Assembly: GCA_016281815.1 (NCBI GenBank)
Contig: JAEEJK010000095.1
Coordinates: 58,224-122,223, forward strand
Reading direction: 5' to 3'
DNA: 64,000 nucleotides
From: Prevotella sp.
Lineage (GTDB): Bacteria; Bacteroidota; Bacteroidia; Bacteroidales; Bacteroidaceae
Shown: positions 48,301 through 58,400 of the stretch, piece by piece
How positions within the stretch are numbered: position 1 is the first letter of the stretch
Layout: the number at the start of each line of letters is the position of its first letter
Made by a program: the position numbers and the translations under genes
The notes under the pieces: model-generated
Database searches by the model: none
Seen by the model: only the letters and a program-made list of their open reading frames with translations
What the model was told of the DNA's origin: nothing

Positions 48301-49026
48301 GTGACGATAGGTTTTGTCAGTTCCAAAAGTGGTGCTGTAGACAATGCCTGGCATCAGTTTGGCAATGCCAACAACTCTGGAGACAAGAGAGAAGGATGGT
48401 GGTGTGCCACAGACTTTGTGCTCAAGTATCATCCGATGAAGAAGTTGAGTCTCACCCCCGGCACATGGAACACGATCTGTCTGCCCTATGCTTATCATGC
48501 ACCAGAAGGGATGAAATGCTACAGGATAGCCGGTATTCTCTCAGACCATACCAAAATATGCCTTGAGGAGATGACAGAAGTGAAAAGTGGCGAACCCTGC
48601 ATTTACATCGCCGACCAACCAGATGTGGTTTTCTATGAATATGGATCGAAAGCCAGCAGTCCAGTCGATTATACCCAATGCAACGGATTGAGAGGATTCT
48701 TTGAGACATCCGCCAAGGCACCTAAAGACAGTTATGTGCTCACTGATGGTGTCTGGAACCGGGTGACCACCGACCGGCCGTCCATTGAAAACTATACTGC
48801 GATCATTTTCAAACTGGACGGCATTCCGGAGTTGAACGCATGGGACGGAATAACTATGGACATCAATGATCCTCTGAGCGGCATCCGTCATGCGACATCA
48901 GATTCAGCCACGAAAGCAGTAGACGGAAAGTATACGCTCAGCGGGCAGGCAACCAATGACCAGCATGGTGTTTATATCGAAGTCAAGAACAACAAAGCGA
49001 GAAAAGTGATAAAAAACAAACAATAA
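45394..49026 (+). CDS. GH128-like secreted glycosidase with C-terminal binding modules
   Basis: A 1210-residue exported protein with signal peptide MKIIRTLWYALALLCLPMAG onward. The catalytic part (about residues 190-440) has YSPHLKTNNEPGNSADDHPQ, with Glu in NEP as likely acid/base. RRGWRCDILDLHCYW-like strands follow, then PVWISEWVWGAS with Glu as likely nucleophile. This is the pattern of the Asl1/GH128 endo-beta-1,3-glucanase group. After an FN3-like part come a carbohydrate-binding-like domain (LIGNGDFNMGAIGWTSATGA), a helical FIVAR-type region, a further binding-like module and a sorting-like tail. ATG 45298 is in frame but overlaps the promoter, so ATG 45394 is used. Confidence 0.72.
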   Translation: MKIIRTLWYALALLCLPMAGMANTKQTVAQVTTAVTISEDVDYIITSDTPFGDDGMIDITNTEHAVLIFNKVKPSKITSILSHVKINGVRASNNANCQVRIYNTGAMLLPYPGDIKPLTVYSGTHFSGNSTNDFGLENSGGFMNTLSNDKFNNNIRSFKLKRGYMVTFSTLARGRGYSRCFIASNSDLEISELPDVLSGRISSYRIFKWNYNSKAGLANDTRQDPCNKLNVTSCYSFGLGEDRGANTECVPHHIYEDWPSASACGSVTYSPHLKTNNEPGNSADDHPQSVDEILANWENLMATGMRLCSPSSHDGSLNHLRAFMDSIDARGWRCDILDLHCYWTEGSFNNIKGWVDTYKRPVWISEWVWGASWNNNGIFGVAQGTYRDNPTTNQLNQNRNAVRNICTNLNSWDYIERYFYWNSEANCSKLYLSNGTLTPAGEYYASMNTGVGHNGKYDFIPTSPRQYGLSRYSVDMADGNATIRWHDDNGEFNQLMEVQRKVRGGQWEILSAIDIRETASNYVYVDENAPEGARYRVHIIDLKGVHHFTSDDLDVGDSMADSKGETGYAGGDLIGNGDFNMGAIGWTSATGAILGQPYFEIVPIGGHGGGAYLQAYGSGNADHASSISKVVAIEPNKEYVFTLAGRNCGSYVKASLTADGKSEAKVVATAANTSDWQKQTFVFNSGDYSQLLLSFRWLNASAQLDKIELRQLFATREEAVADGVDKIREITGLAREFNTTLPSLNDELDSRLASITSHDDVALQAAQSAVDDFIQAISDHNVTDSLMNVAKAVSHMGFDGKEELEYAMAAADNALTSTDITSSRQQIQAALDQFLTMTDASIQPVQPQFATANGWEVKVGTYKEGDQRTNTVRGKTCWNAWWSGQNASLGQARTMEIRQKINNLEEGLYALECKATTEHYCLSDQHGYIKGTETAVTPVLQADYFDLPTVDNIWQTLTTPPIYVGAGESVTIGFVSSKSGAVDNAWHQFGNANNSGDKREGWWCATDFVLKYHPMKKLSLTPGTWNTICLPYAYHAPEGMKCYRIAGILSDHTKICLEEMTEVKSGEPCIYIADQPDVVFYEYGSKASSPVDYTQCNGLRGFFETSAKAPKDSYVLTDGVWNRVTTDRPSIENYTAIIFKLDGIPELNAWDGITMDINDPLSGIRHATSDSATKAVDGKYTLSGQATNDQHGVYIEVKNNKARKVIKNKQ

Positions 49027-49045
49027 AAACGAACTGTAATAGGAG

Positions 49046-52000
49046 ATGAATCTACGAAAACTACTTATCCTGTCAGCCGTATCATTCAATGTACTGCTGG
49101 CCAAGGCCGACTGGGTGGATGTGACGGATTTTTATCTGTCCAATCCAAGTTTCGAAAACAATTCCGGAACTGATTGGTATTGGGAGAGCAACGCTTCCTC
49201 CCAAACTGCTGATTTTGGCTGTTTTGAGTTCTGGAACGGCACATTTGATTTCAACAAAACGCTCGATTTGGCAAAGGGCCATTATCGGGTAAGTTTTCAG
49301 GGCTATTACCGATGCGGAGACTTCGAAGCCATTTTCGATGCCTACCGCACAGGGAGTGAGGACATTACAGCCTATGTCTATGCCAAGGAACTATCCAAGG
49401 GGAAAAGGTCCATGCAACCCGTGGTCAGTGTTTTCTCCTATTCCTTTGACCGTCAAGTTTCAGGTTGTTGGACCAATGACCGCCAGCACTACTATCCCAA
49501 CAATATGGCATCTGCCGCCCAAGCATTTGGCAATGATGCCTATTGGAACACTTTTGAGTTTGACGTTGAGGAAGATGGCATGGTAGACATCGGACTTGTC
49601 TGCGAGAACAATCAGCCCAGCAACTGGTGCATCTTTGATAATTTCAAACTGGAATTTGACGGCAAACTGACCTTGGCCACCGGGATCAAGGCTTTCCCGT
49701 TGCAGTCGGAGATCAAGAAGGGACAGACCACTTTTTGCAATTATGAGATAACCCCCGACAATGCCACATCTAAGCGGGTGAGATGGACAAGTTCTGACTC
49801 CAAGATCGTCTCTGTGGATCAAGAAGGTGTCATCAGAGGTGAAGGAATCGGCACTGCCACCATCACCGCCACCACCATAGACGGTTCCAACTTGTCGTCA
49901 TCTTTCACCATCACCGTGAAAGATTACGATGATGTCACCTGGACCGACGTGACCGACCTCTTTGTGGTCAATCCCCGTTTTGACAACAACAGTACAGAAG
50001 GTTGGAAATGGGGCGGCAATGCCAATTCCCAAAAAGCCGATTTCGAGTGCTTTGAGTTCTGGAACGGTTATTTCCAGATCCGTCAGGATTTGTCGGGACT
50101 GCCTCCCGGGTTGTTCCGAGTCTCAGTGCAAGGCTACTACCGCACGGGAGACAACGATGTGGCATATGCCTCCTATAAGAACGGTACGGAGGAAATCCCC
50201 ACCTATCTGAAGGTTTACAACAGCGATTGGGATGAGTACTCTGTCCCGTTGAAAAGCATCTATTCCTGGTCTTTCAACGATTATATCGACGGCTGCTGGA
50301 TGCCCGACTGGATGAGCAATGAATATTACCCCAACAACATGTATTCAGCCAGCGAGGCATTCAAGCAAGGTGCTTACCCGAACAGTTTGGTTTTTGAGAC
50401 AGACGGGGAAGCAAAGATTTTCATTGAGAATTTCACCCCCAACTACTCCAACTGGTGCATTTTCGACAATTTCAAGTTGGAGTATGGCGGTCAGGTTATC
50501 AAAGCGACAGGCATCAGCGTGAGTATCGACAAGGAAGAGATCATCACCAGTGAGACTACCCAGTGCCATGCAGTCATCCAGCCAGAAAATGCCCTTTTCA
50601 AGAAAGTGGTTTGGTCGTCCAGCAACGAGCAGGTGGCCACTGTTGACCGCGATGGTAAGGTGACGGGCGTAGGTGTGGGCTCAGCCACCATCACCGCCAC
50701 CGCTGTTGACGGTTCGGGTGTGAGCGCATCAGTGAACATCAAGGTGGTCAGCGGAGTCTCCACGGCAGCAGACTTGGTATTCAATGAAATCATGGCCTCC
50801 AACGTGGATGAGTTTGTCAGTCCCGCCTTCAATTTCGACGGTTGGGTGGAATTGTATAATCCCACGGGAAAACCGATCCGTCTTTCCGGTCTTTATCTGA
50901 GTGACAATGCCTCCAATCTCAAACAGTGGTGCATGCCACCCAGCATAGGAGTTGTCCCTGCCCATGGGTACAAGGTGATATGGTTGGGCAGCAGCGATGA
51001 GTCCATACTCTGCGCACCTTTTGATCTGGATGTCGATGGCGGCACCCTCTTCCTGAGTGACGAGAACGGCAAACAGGTTCTGAGTCAGTCATATCCCCAG
51101 TCTTATGAGCGAGTCAGTTATGCCCGTATCAAGGATGGCGGCGAAGAATGGGGATTTGCAGGCACGCCGACCCCAGGCAAGAACAATGAGGGCGGCAACT
51201 ATGCCTCCTCCCAATTGGCAGCGCCAGTAGTGGACCTTCCCTCCCAACTTTTCACCGGCCAACTGAGTGTGAATGTGACGATACCAGCCGGTTGTACATT
51301 GCGTTTCACCACCGATGGTTCATTGCCCACTCTGACCACAGGCAACACGAGCACGACCGGACAGTTCAAGGTGATGGGAACCATGTGTTATCGGTTCCGT
51401 CTTTTCTCCGACGGAATGTTGCCATCCCGTGTGACATCGCGTTCCTATATATATAAAGATGCTGATTATTCGCTTCCCGTCCTCTCTGTTGTGTCAGATC
51501 CCAAGTTCCTCTATGATGACTCCCTTGGCGTGTTGGTAAGAGGTGTGAATGGAAGGCCAGGCAACGGGCAGTCATCCAAATGCAATTGGAACATGAATTG
51601 GGACCGTCCCGTCAACTTCTCCTATCTGACACCCGACGGTGAGATGGTGCTCAATCAGGATGTCAATCTGGAGATGTGTGGTGGCTGGAGCCGCGCCTGG
51701 AGTCCCCATGCCTTCAAGTTGAAAGGCAGCAAGGAATTGGGTGGCAACAAGAATCTGCTCTATCCGTTCTTTGATACCAAACCCTACATCCGCAACCGCA
51801 CGCTTCAGGTGAGAAATGGCGGCAATGACACAAGTTGCAGGATCAAAGACCCTGCTTTGCAGTACATCATCCAATCCTCAGGGGTCGACATAGACTGCCA
51901 GGCCTATCAGCCAGTGCATGAATTCATCAACGGTAAATATATTGGCGTGCTGAATGTGCGTGAGCCCAACAACAAGCATTATGTGTATGCCAACTATGGT

Positions 52001-54199
52001 TGGGATGACGACGAAATCGACCAGTTTGAGATGTCGCCCGACTCCGGTTATGTGCAAAAATGCGGTACTGAGGCATCCTATCTCGAATTGGTGGATTACC
52101 TTTCAAAAGACGCCGCCAACAGCGAGACCTACCAAGCCATCTGCCAACTTTTGGATATCGATGAGTACATCAACTACATGGCCGCCGAGTTCTACCTCTG
52201 CAACTGGGATTGGCCCCAGAACAATGTGAAGGGTTTCCGCAACACCTCAGGAGGCAAATACCGCTTTGTCATCTTCGACCTTGACGGTTCATTCAATGCA
52301 GGTGAGCCCTTCGGTACGTTCATGGGCAAGGAGATGTACACCTTTGACCAACTCTATCCCACCAGTTTAGGCACTATCAGAGACCAGATACGTTTTGTCA
52401 CCCTTTTCCGGAATCTGCTGAACAATGCCGAGTTCAAGCGCAAGTTCATCGATACATACTGCATCATGGGAGGCAGTGTGTTTGAGGCCAAGAGAGCCAT
52501 TTCGATCATAGACCAGATGACAGAGCGTGTCAATCCAGCCATGCGTATAGAAGGAGGCAGTGCAAACGGCACGGCCAACCAACTCCGCAACAGTCTCCAG
52601 TACAAGATGGAGCAGGCCACCAATGCCCTCCATAATTATTCCGCTTTTGACCTTTCAGGCACTCAAGCCCAAAGAGTGGTTCTGTCCAGCGATGTGAGCA
52701 ATGCCCAACTGATGATCAACGGCATTCAGGTGCCGACAGGTCAATTTGACGGTCGTCTGTTCCAGCCCGTCACACTCCGTGCCGTTGCCCCCGCAGGCTA
52801 CGCCTTCCAGGGTTGGTTGAAAGACGGAGGAACAGAGACATCCGTGCTGTCCAGAGGTTCTTCCTGGAAATACTATGACCAAGGTTCTCTTGACGGTGTC
52901 AACTGGACCTCCTCCACCTATGATGAGGATGGATGGAAGTCAGGCGAAGCCCCCTTGGGATATGAGAAGAGCGGCATCCGTACGACGCTCGAATACGGCG
53001 ACAGAAACAACAAGCGCCCCACGGCCTATTTCCGCAAGAGTTTCAGCCTTGAAAGAGGACCCTCATCGAAGGAGCAGGTCAAACTCAGTTTCACCATTGA
53101 TGATGGATTCATTGTCTATGTCAACGGAACAGAGGCAGGACGTTACAACATGCCTTCGGGTAACGTTGGCTACAGCACCTTTGCCACTTCTTATGCACCA
53201 TCCAATCCCGATCAAGGCACCATCAATCTCTCGCCGCTTCTTTTCCACAAGGGAAACAACGTCATCGCCGTGGAGGTACACAACAACAGCGCCACCTCCA
53301 CCGACCTGATGTGGGATGCCTCTCTGCTGATTGTTTACAGTTCCCAGCAAACCAATTATTATTCCAAAGACCCAGAGATCAGTCTTCCTGACGGAGATGT
53401 GACGCTGACGGCCTCCTACCGCAAGTTGAGCCAGACCGAGATGAAGGATATGAACATCCATCCTGTCAGTGTCAATGAGGTGAGCGGTTCCAATGACTGC
53501 TACATCAATGAGTATGGCAAGAAGAATGACTGGGTGGAGTTGTACAACTCGACAGACGAGACCATCGATGTGGAAGGTATGTATCTCACCGATGACCTTT
53601 CCCAGCCAACCCGTTATCAGATTACGAAGGGGAATACCAATGCCAACACCAAGATCGCACCCCATGGTTATCTGATCATCTGGTGTGACAAACTTGAAAC
53701 GACCAGCCAAGCCCTGCATGCTCCGTTCAAGATAGCAGGCGAGGGAGGAATCATCGCTCTGATGGCAGCGGACCGCAGTTGGACAGACATTCTCTCTTAT
53801 GAGGCCCATGACGGCAACTCCACCGTGGGACGCTTCCCCGATGGCACCAAGGATGTCTATGTGATGAATGTGCCGACGATAGAGAAGTCAAACATCCATA
53901 CCAGTTACCTGGCAGAGGTGGATCAGTCCACTGGCGTGAGAGACACCGAGTTGGCCCTCTCCTCATCCAATGGTTTTGGCATCCATTATGGTGCTCAGCA
54001 TCTGATTCTCAGGAGCCAGACAGCAGGGATGGCAACGGTGAACATCTACTCCACCGACGGCCGCCTTGTCGCTACCGAGCACGCGAGCCTCCGCAATGGT
54101 CATGCCCGTCTCGATGTGGGATATCTCACCTCCGGTTTCTACATTGCACGCGCCGTCAATGAAGACCATAGCCAGGTCACCTGCAAGTTTATGAAGTAA
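49046..54199 (+). CDS. CotH-kinase-like secreted multidomain protein with type IX-like tail
   Basis: A 1717-residue exported protein 19 bases after the GH128-like gene. Domains in order: signal peptide (1-20); jelly-roll module (22-206, WVDVTDFYLSNPSFENN to CIFDNFKLEFDG); BIG2-type Ig (210-292); second jelly-roll (298-500) and second BIG2 (500-590); lamin-tail domain (590-720, FNEIMASNVDEF); chitobiase-like Ig (735-805, LRFTTDGSLPTLT); CotH domain (810-1180). The CotH part has GKYIGVLNVREPNNKHYV and KYRFVIFDLDGSFN, which fit the kinase signature. A second lamin-tail domain (1470-1600) and a sorting tail with VNIYSTDGRLVATEHA close it. Function is unknown; CotH proteins phosphorylate proteins or bind surfaces. 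Confidence 0.8.
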   Translation: MNLRKLLILSAVSFNVLLAKADWVDVTDFYLSNPSFENNSGTDWYWESNASSQTADFGCFEFWNGTFDFNKTLDLAKGHYRVSFQGYYRCGDFEAIFDAYRTGSEDITAYVYAKELSKGKRSMQPVVSVFSYSFDRQVSGCWTNDRQHYYPNNMASAAQAFGNDAYWNTFEFDVEEDGMVDIGLVCENNQPSNWCIFDNFKLEFDGKLTLATGIKAFPLQSEIKKGQTTFCNYEITPDNATSKRVRWTSSDSKIVSVDQEGVIRGEGIGTATITATTIDGSNLSSSFTITVKDYDDVTWTDVTDLFVVNPRFDNNSTEGWKWGGNANSQKADFECFEFWNGYFQIRQDLSGLPPGLFRVSVQGYYRTGDNDVAYASYKNGTEEIPTYLKVYNSDWDEYSVPLKSIYSWSFNDYIDGCWMPDWMSNEYYPNNMYSASEAFKQGAYPNSLVFETDGEAKIFIENFTPNYSNWCIFDNFKLEYGGQVIKATGISVSIDKEEIITSETTQCHAVIQPENALFKKVVWSSSNEQVATVDRDGKVTGVGVGSATITATAVDGSGVSASVNIKVVSGVSTAADLVFNEIMASNVDEFVSPAFNFDGWVELYNPTGKPIRLSGLYLSDNASNLKQWCMPPSIGVVPAHGYKVIWLGSSDESILCAPFDLDVDGGTLFLSDENGKQVLSQSYPQSYERVSYARIKDGGEEWGFAGTPTPGKNNEGGNYASSQLAAPVVDLPSQLFTGQLSVNVTIPAGCTLRFTTDGSLPTLTTGNTSTTGQFKVMGTMCYRFRLFSDGMLPSRVTSRSYIYKDADYSLPVLSVVSDPKFLYDDSLGVLVRGVNGRPGNGQSSKCNWNMNWDRPVNFSYLTPDGEMVLNQDVNLEMCGGWSRAWSPHAFKLKGSKELGGNKNLLYPFFDTKPYIRNRTLQVRNGGNDTSCRIKDPALQYIIQSSGVDIDCQAYQPVHEFINGKYIGVLNVREPNNKHYVYANYGWDDDEIDQFEMSPDSGYVQKCGTEASYLELVDYLSKDAANSETYQAICQLLDIDEYINYMAAEFYLCNWDWPQNNVKGFRNTSGGKYRFVIFDLDGSFNAGEPFGTFMGKEMYTFDQLYPTSLGTIRDQIRFVTLFRNLLNNAEFKRKFIDTYCIMGGSVFEAKRAISIIDQMTERVNPAMRIEGGSANGTANQLRNSLQYKMEQATNALHNYSAFDLSGTQAQRVVLSSDVSNAQLMINGIQVPTGQFDGRLFQPVTLRAVAPAGYAFQGWLKDGGTETSVLSRGSSWKYYDQGSLDGVNWTSSTYDEDGWKSGEAPLGYEKSGIRTTLEYGDRNNKRPTAYFRKSFSLERGPSSKEQVKLSFTIDDGFIVYVNGTEAGRYNMPSGNVGYSTFATSYAPSNPDQGTINLSPLLFHKGNNVIAVEVHNNSATSTDLMWDASLLIVYSSQQTNYYSKDPEISLPDGDVTLTASYRKLSQTEMKDMNIHPVSVNEVSGSNDCYINEYGKKNDWVELYNSTDETIDVEGMYLTDDLSQPTRYQITKGNTNANTKIAPHGYLIIWCDKLETTSQALHAPFKIAGEGGIIALMAADRSWTDILSYEAHDGNSTVGRFPDGTKDVYVMNVPTIEKSNIHTSYLAEVDQSTGVRDTELALSSSNGFGIHYGAQHLILRSQTAGMATVNIYSTDGRLVATEHASLRNGHARLDVGYLTSGFYIARAVNEDHSQVTCKFMK

Positions 54200-54234
54200 T
54201 GCTAATTGTAACAAGTGTGGCAATCAAAAAATAT

Positions 54235-54265
54235 GAGGCTGCAAGGAGCGAATCCTTGCAGCCTC
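54235..54265 (-). terminator. Terminator between the CotH and LRR-dockerin genes
   Basis: A perfect 13-bp stem (54235-54247 with 54253-54265) and the loop GCGAA. On the - strand the stem is followed by ATATTTTTT, a good U-run, so it ends the transcript of the gene at 54286-55401. It may also serve the + strand gene, though without a U-run there. Confidence 0.8.
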
Positions 54266-54285
54266 AAGTCAAATGGTCGGCAGGG

Positions 54286-55401
54286 CTATCGTTTATGTAG
54301 GATGATGTTGACGATGCCCATGATGTCCGCCACGGTGATTATTCCATCACCGTTGATGTCAGCAGCTCTCTGGCGGAAGGTTAGATTCGTCTGTCCGAGC
54401 ACCTTCCTGACCGTAAGCATCACGTCCACCACAGTAACATGCTTGTCTGCATTGGCATCGCCGAGGAGCAGTTTGGGCTGGATATAGAACCGTGAAATGC
54501 CGCGCAGTTGGCTGCCCTCATAGTAACTGAACTGCACGATGTCGTCATCTTCCTCCGTGACATTATAGGTCATCGTGGTGCCGTCAATCTCCACTGTGCC
54601 GTGCCGTGCATATACCGAACCGATGTGATAAGCCTCAGGCAGACCTGTGTTCAGGGTGATGGAGGTTTCCCCGTCAGGTTCGATGTACTGCGGCGGTACG
54701 ACATACGTGGTGTCCGTCATCTCTCCGCAGACAAGTGCTACGGCGGTGGTGGCCGTCGGAGTGCCCGGCACCGCCATGCTGTTGAGGTGGCCGTCGATGG
54801 TAGCCGCAGCCTGTGCGTCATTGCACTTGATGAGCGGTGCATCGGTCATATTGGTGAAGCCACGATACCAGACGACAGGCTGTCCCTCGTCATCCACGTC
54901 AGCATACAGTTGGCAGACATCGAGATAAGGAGCGTCCATCACTTTTTGCCGGCTCATGCCGATGAGCGTGAACTGGCACTTGATGCAATCGAAGAGGTAA
55001 GAGAAGTCTTCGATGTAGTTGGCCGTGACATCCACCATCATCTTATCTGCATTGGAGAATGCAAGCAGGTTGACGCTCTCCAAGGAATTCCCCCTCAGGT
55101 TGAGTTCACGCAGCGAGTCGAGCACGTTGAGCGGCCCCACATTCGTGATTTCATTATCCGACAGGTCGAGCGTCCGCACGTTTGGAAGATACACGATATC
55201 TTGCAGGTCGGTGATGCCCAATCCCGACAGGTTGATGGCCGTGATGGTGTCTGTCTGACTCTGCAGGATGTCTGCATCCTCATCCAGTCCGAGGTGGAGG
55301 CGTATTCCCGCCTCGATGCCCTCAGAACTGAATGTCACTTTCTGTGCCTGAGCCGTCAGCGTCGTGACAGCAGCCAGTATAATGATAACTATTCTTCTCA
55401 T
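54286..55401 (-). CDS. Secreted leucine-rich-repeat protein with dockerin-like C-terminus
   Basis: A 371-residue exported protein with signal peptide to TAQAQ. The LRR part (about residues 45-130) contains ITAINLSGLGITDLQDIVYL and VRTLDLSDNEITNVGPLNVL, of the internalin/Bspa type. The last 60 residues hold two EF-hand-like calcium loops (GDANADKHVTVVDVMLTVRK and ADINGDGIITVADIMGIVNI) typical of a dockerin type I pair. Dockerins in Bacteroidetes outside cellulosomes are often found on exported proteins of unknown use. It lies 6 bases after the C10 protease gene, so the two are likely co-transcribed. Confidence 0.82.
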   Translation of the reverse strand: MRRIVIIILAAVTTLTAQAQKVTFSSEGIEAGIRLHLGLDEDADILQSQTDTITAINLSGLGITDLQDIVYLPNVRTLDLSDNEITNVGPLNVLDSLRELNLRGNSLESVNLLAFSNADKMMVDVTANYIEDFSYLFDCIKCQFTLIGMSRQKVMDAPYLDVCQLYADVDDEGQPVVWYRGFTNMTDAPLIKCNDAQAAATIDGHLNSMAVPGTPTATTAVALVCGEMTDTTYVVPPQYIEPDGETSITLNTGLPEAYHIGSVYARHGTVEIDGTTMTYNVTEEDDDIVQFSYYEGSQLRGISRFYIQPKLLLGDANADKHVTVVDVMLTVRKVLGQTNLTFRQRAADINGDGIITVADIMGIVNIILHKR

Positions 55402-55407
55402 GGTCTG

Positions 55408-58400
55408 CTATTTTTTTACTTCAATGATATCTGCCATGTTGGCAAACTTAGTCGTTCCCGACTGCAGATAGACCGTATATTGCTTGGTGTTCTGCGTGAT
55501 GGAAGCCGCGTCGAAGTCCACGCCGTCGATGTCGTTGCGCAGGGGCACCTTGGTCGTACGTCCGTTCTTCCACTTGATTTCCATCCACATGCGGTCGACG
55601 GGATAGCCCTCATCCAAGTAGCCCACGCCGAGGTCGCCTCCGCTGTCCATGCTGATTTGTCTGAGCATGACACCGTCCCACACTGGCACGAGGTCGAAGT
55701 GGATGGTCGCCACGGCGTCGGGGTCATTCGGCCTGTTGTGAACCTTCACCACCACCTCACGGATGGGTGAGGTGCCGAAATGGTCGAAGTTGAAGAACAC
55801 CCATCTGTTGGTGCGCACCTTGATTTTGAAATCCACGTGTCGGTTGTAGTCAAAGTTCGGTTTGTCCTTCTCCGATGGGATGTTCTCGAGCAGCAGGTCT
55901 ACCTCTTGCATCTTGTAGTAGGTCTCACCATATTCCAAAGCCTTTTGTATGAATGACTTAGCCACTTTTGAGTAAGTCTTGAGGATGGAGCACATCGGGT
56001 TGGCCGGATATTTGTCAGCGTAGTCGAGGATGGCGTCAGCGCAGTAGAAGAAACGTTCGTAGTCGTTCATCTTCTCCCACTCACGGTAATCCCTGACGTA
56101 TTTCAGGCACTTGATGGCATTGCCCAGATATTGGCTGACCACTTTGGAACCCTTGAAAATGTCGTTGGCGATGCTCTCGCGGAATTCCTCCACGAGTACC
56201 AGCGCGGAATTGCCCAAGACGGCATTCACCAAGGACTGCACCATCTCATCATTGAGCAGTTCCTCAGCGGTTTCCGTCTCTATGGCATTCTCGACATACC
56301 TGTTGAGTTTTGCCATGTCAATATCCTTCATCTTCTTGCCTTTCTCAGCCAGGTCTTTGCCAAATTGCTCAAAGTCGCCTATGAGGCCGTTGAACTGGTT
56401 GAGTTTGCTGCATATCAGGAGGATGACATTGGCGGCATACTCGGCATCCTGCAACAGCACCTTCTCCTGCGCCTTGGCGAGTGCGCTCTTGTCCACCTGC
56501 CTCAGGATGGGGTTCTCCGTCACATTGTAGTCATAGTCGATGGCGACGAACTTTACTTTTTCAGAACCCTTCGGGTCAGCGTCCCATTTGCCCACCGACT
56601 CGACATAGATATAGTACCAGTCCTTCTTGTCCGGTGGGAAGACATTGTCGAGCGAGAGAGTCACCATGGCCGTCTGGTCTTTGGAGAGTGAGATGTTGTC
56701 AGAATAGACATAGACGTAATTGTCCTCACCCCTGAGTTGGAACGGAGCCACGCTACCTGTACCCACCTGTGTGGATGGGTCGGGAATGATGCCCTCTCCG
56801 TCGTTGTTCTCTTCTTCCTCTTTCAGTTTTTCCCTCAGCGCCTTGTCCTTGCTGATGATGCGGAGACGCACCTGGCCGCTCCATGCATTGCGGGTGATGT
56901 TCCTCACCATGAACTGGTAGTTGTTGCCCACCCACTCCAGGTCGGAACTGAACTGCAGGTCGTTGTTGTTGAGGTTGGGCGTTGTCTCTTCCACCTGGGT
57001 GATATCTTTCAAACTGACGGAATTCTCACCCTTTTTGATGGTGACGGTTGCCGTCTCGAACTCCTCCCGTGAGTTGCCCCTGACCGAGATGGTCAGTGTC
57101 GTCCCGACAGGAATCTGCTGACGTTCGAAGTATTTGTCCGTAATGGTGGTTTCCACGCCATCTGAATAGACGATATCGTGCATCGTTGCAGCCCCGTATT
57201 TGGGCCAGATGAGGCCCGTGATATAGCCATACTCTGTGGTAGCCTGTGCTGCCGTCACACTGACAGGCACCTCCTCAGAATTGACCAGGTGCGAGGTGCC
57301 CGCGGCATCGCGGTAACTGCCCTGTATGAAGTAGGTGTAGTTGCCAGCCGCCGGTGCATCGGTATAATTGCCGCCACCCGAAACATTGTCCGTCATTTTG
57401 TAGATGACGGCCTTGGCACCGTTGGCATCCCTCCTTGCCAAGGCAAACCTATGAACAGATGTCGGAACGTCGAAATGCAGTTGCACGTTGCCGGCACTCT
57501 CCGTGGCAGCCAGGGTGATGACGGGTGTCTCGGGCGCAGTCACGGTGAACTGCGTCTCATCGCCCACGGCAAACCCGAGGGAGTTCCAGAACTTGGCCTT
57601 TACCGTGTGCTTGCCGGATGCAAGGTCTTGCACATCCAAATTCTGCTCCATCGTGATGTCGTTGGATGGATTGCTGAGTTTCACCTTGACGGGATCCTCA
57701 TTGTCAATGGAGAGGCTGTAATGCGTCACCTTGGCATCGGCACCGCTGACGTTGTATCGCGACTTCACGATGATGGGGGTCATGGTGATGGCACTTGCCG
57801 TCATTCCGCTGTTGCTCACGGCGCGGCAGTAAAGACGGTGATGGCCGGGGGTGACGGCACCCAAATCGAGGTCGCTGACAAAGAGGTAGTCTTGGCCGTC
57901 CTCTGCAAGAGTGCCACTGATGGTATGGACATTGTCTCGGTCACCATCCAGCCAATATTCCAATTGGGTGGCCTTTCCTGCAGACAACTTGAGAACACCG
58001 GAGGAATAGACGGCACTCTCTCCGCCGCCAGCCAGTGTCACCCGCATATTCAGTTTGTGGAAGCCCCATGGGTATTTCTCGTTGTCGCGGAGGTCAAGTT
58101 CAAATGCCTGTTCATCCTCCGCGCTGCTGATGCTCACGTTGTCACGTCCTTCGAAGTTGTCATCAAACCAATACTCCATCACGCTGTTCTGCGCCGCAGG
58201 TTTTTTGAGGAACATCGAACTGGTGACAGCAGAATACATGTTGTCCGACCGCTTGACGCGGAAGTTGAAGCGGTGAGCGCCATATTCCAAACCATCCGTG
58301 TCGATGCTGGCTCTGACTACGGCACTGCTGCTGTTCATTCCCACCGCCTTCCTGTTGGCGAAGTCATCATCAAACCAATATTCATATTGCACCAACGACT

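Noticed and set aside
54508..55770. Long open frame of 420 codons on the + strand opposite the LRR-dockerin gene
   Set aside because: Its protein has no recognisable family, no signal peptide or membrane segment, and is histidine- and arginine-rich, as expected from the reverse of a coding frame. The opposite strand has a clear LRR-dockerin protein.
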